Source: an uncultured Paracoccaceae bacterium
GTDB taxonomy: Bacteria > Pseudomonadota > Alphaproteobacteria > Rhodobacterales > Rhodobacteraceae
DNA: 62,384 nucleotides
NCBI GenBank assembly: GCA_938049225.1
Contig: CALICM010000008.1
Location: 1-62,384 of the forward strand
Direction: 5' to 3'
Part shown: piece by piece, positions 61,877 through 62,384 of the stretch
How the letters are laid out: each line of letters starts with the position of its first letter
Numbering within the stretch: the first letter of the stretch is position 1
The notes under the pieces: generated by a model
Told to the model about the DNA's origin: nothing
The model's input: the letters and a program-made list of their open reading frames with translations, nothing else
The model's database searches: none
Position numbers and translations under genes: made by a program

Positions 61877-62384
61877 CTGAACCCGAGCAGATTTATTCTC
61901 ACGGATCGTCAGTGGATTGCAGTTGAACCGTTGTGCCCCGGCGGCATTGCAGCGCCGGGACGGACCGGGAACGATACAAGGCTCTTTCTTGAGGCGGTTC
62001 TATGGATCGTGCGAACGGGCGCGCCGTGGCGCGATCTGCCGTCGGAGTTCGGCAACTGGAACAGCGCCTACCGACGGTTTCGACGCTGGGCTCAAGCTGA
62101 TGTATTCAAACGGATATTCGATGCCTTAAGCGATGAGCCTGACATGGAATACGCGATGATCGACGCTACTATCGTCAAGGTCCATCGCCACGGAATGGGC
62201 GCAAAAGGGGGGCTCAGAGCCAGGCCATAGGGAAGTCAAAAGGGTTCGCGGGAGTAAGAAACGATCCAGTGGATCGTTTCGCCCGAGAACGGACGACCAA
62301 AATCCTGGCTTTGGTGGATGCTCTTGGCAACCTGGTGCGCTTCGTCCTGATGCCCGCCAATCGTTACGATACGGTTGGCGTCGC
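61877..62384 (+). CDS. IS5-family transposase, partial, with a -1 frame change
   Basis: The first frame (61877-62230) reads SRFILTDRQWIAVEPLCP, then LFLEAVLWIVRTGAPWRDLP, then DPxMEYAMIDATIVKVHRHG, the DDE-family N-terminal part, ending at TAG 62228. After AAAAGGGGGG (62203-62212) the sequence continues one frame back as QSQAIGKSKG, then TTKILALVDALGNLVRFVLMP, as in intact relatives. This may be programmed -1 frameshifting, known in IS5-family subgroups, or a lost base in the G run. The normal start codon is not obvious: CTG at 61877 follows GGGGAGG, and TTG 61931 is the next option. A palindromic insert follows the frame change. Confidence 0.7.
62249..62285. repeat. palindromic insertion inside the transposase gene
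   Basis: GAAACGATCC (62258-62267) and GGATCGTTTC (62271-62280) form perfect 10-bp arms around AGT, flanked by CGGG (62249-62252) and CCCG (62282-62285). Compared with typical IS5 transposases, the frame here carries about 14-15 extra residues (FAGVRNDPVDRFARER) and then resumes without loss of frame. This looks like a small palindromic element inserted in frame. Confidence 0.6.

Larger units (their letters stand above)
61807..62384 (+). mobile_element. IS5-family element, right end outside the window
   Basis: The element appears to start at GGTCTGTGGACATTCAGG just after CTAG (61803-61806), a YTAR-type target, inside the older IS remnant. It contains an IS5-type transposase in two frames and runs to the end of the window, so the right terminal repeat and size cannot be given. 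Confidence 0.7.

Noticed and set aside
1-62384. CRISPR array, prophage or secretion-system locus
   Set aside because: No regularly spaced repeats, phage structural genes or secretion components were seen on reading through the window.

Overview
The window is about 62 kb of GC-rich, densely packed bacterial chromosome. It most likely comes from a Rhodobacterales (Roseobacter-type) alphaproteobacterium. The evidence is a tRNA-His without G-1 and with A73, a direct-repeat GAAC-N7-GAAC LexA box in front of an mmcB homologue, a 6S RNA just upstream of 5-formyltetrahydrofolate cyclo-ligase, and a propionyl-CoA carboxylase / methylmalonyl-CoA mutase locus.

Layout. (1) 0.1 kb: tRNA-Gly(TCC) with a clear sigma70-type promoter. 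(2) 0.3-11.5 kb: a divergent sugar-acid catabolic cluster. Leftward: mannonate dehydratase (uxuA), a uxuA-like paralogue, an SDR, a ketopantoate-hydroxymethyltransferase-like protein and a sterol-desaturase-like membrane protein. Rightward: a GntR/FCD regulator, a ribose-type ABC importer, an SMP-30 lactonase and a RraA-like aldolase/decarboxylase. A TTGGNCCAACAAA motif recurs at the divergent promoter. (3) 11.6-15 kb: elongation factor P, a GH9-type glycoside hydrolase and tRNA-His. (4) 15-25 kb: housekeeping and signalling genes: a DUF6324-like protein, SOS-controlled mmcB, a large glycosyltransferase, 6S RNA with 5-FCL, a YmdB-type phosphodiesterase, a DMT transporter, an SLC13-type permease, and an RR-HK-RR operon with out-of-frame overlaps. 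(5) 25-34 kb: YebC, a phosphate-binding-protein/OmpA fusion, a YbdK ligase, DUF3052, a tetR-pspA-yiaA group with three TGAAC-N3-GTTCA palindromes, and two tandem serralysin-like RTX metallopeptidases. (6) 34-53 kb: propionate assimilation (pccB, pccA, methylmalonyl-CoA mutase, malic enzyme, prpE) interleaved with small lipoproteins, a porin and several uncharacterised genes. (7) 53-61.5 kb: an EF-hand protein, an MFS transporter with a His-rich tail, a VOC protein, and a tight nucleoside-salvage operon cdd-deoC-deoA-(unknown)-deoB-add-upp. (8) 61.6 kb to the end: nested IS5-family remnants running off the right edge.

How the parts work together. In region 2 the importer brings in a sugar or sugar acid, the lactonase would open a lactone, the UxuA-type enzymes would dehydrate an aldonate, and the RraA-like and/or KPHMT-like proteins are candidates for carbon-carbon cleavage of the resulting keto acid. 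The substrate cannot be read from sequence. This cluster is the best candidate for an undescribed pathway, because the KPHMT-like protein appears to have lost its metal ligands and a di-iron hydroxylase-type gene sits in the same operon. In region 6 PrpE makes propionyl-CoA, PccAB and the mutase take it to succinyl-CoA, and malic enzyme can drain the resulting malate to pyruvate. No methylmalonyl-CoA epimerase or pccR-like regulator is present in the window.

Limits. All family calls are from reading the sequence. No database search, structure prediction or codon-usage calculation was run.
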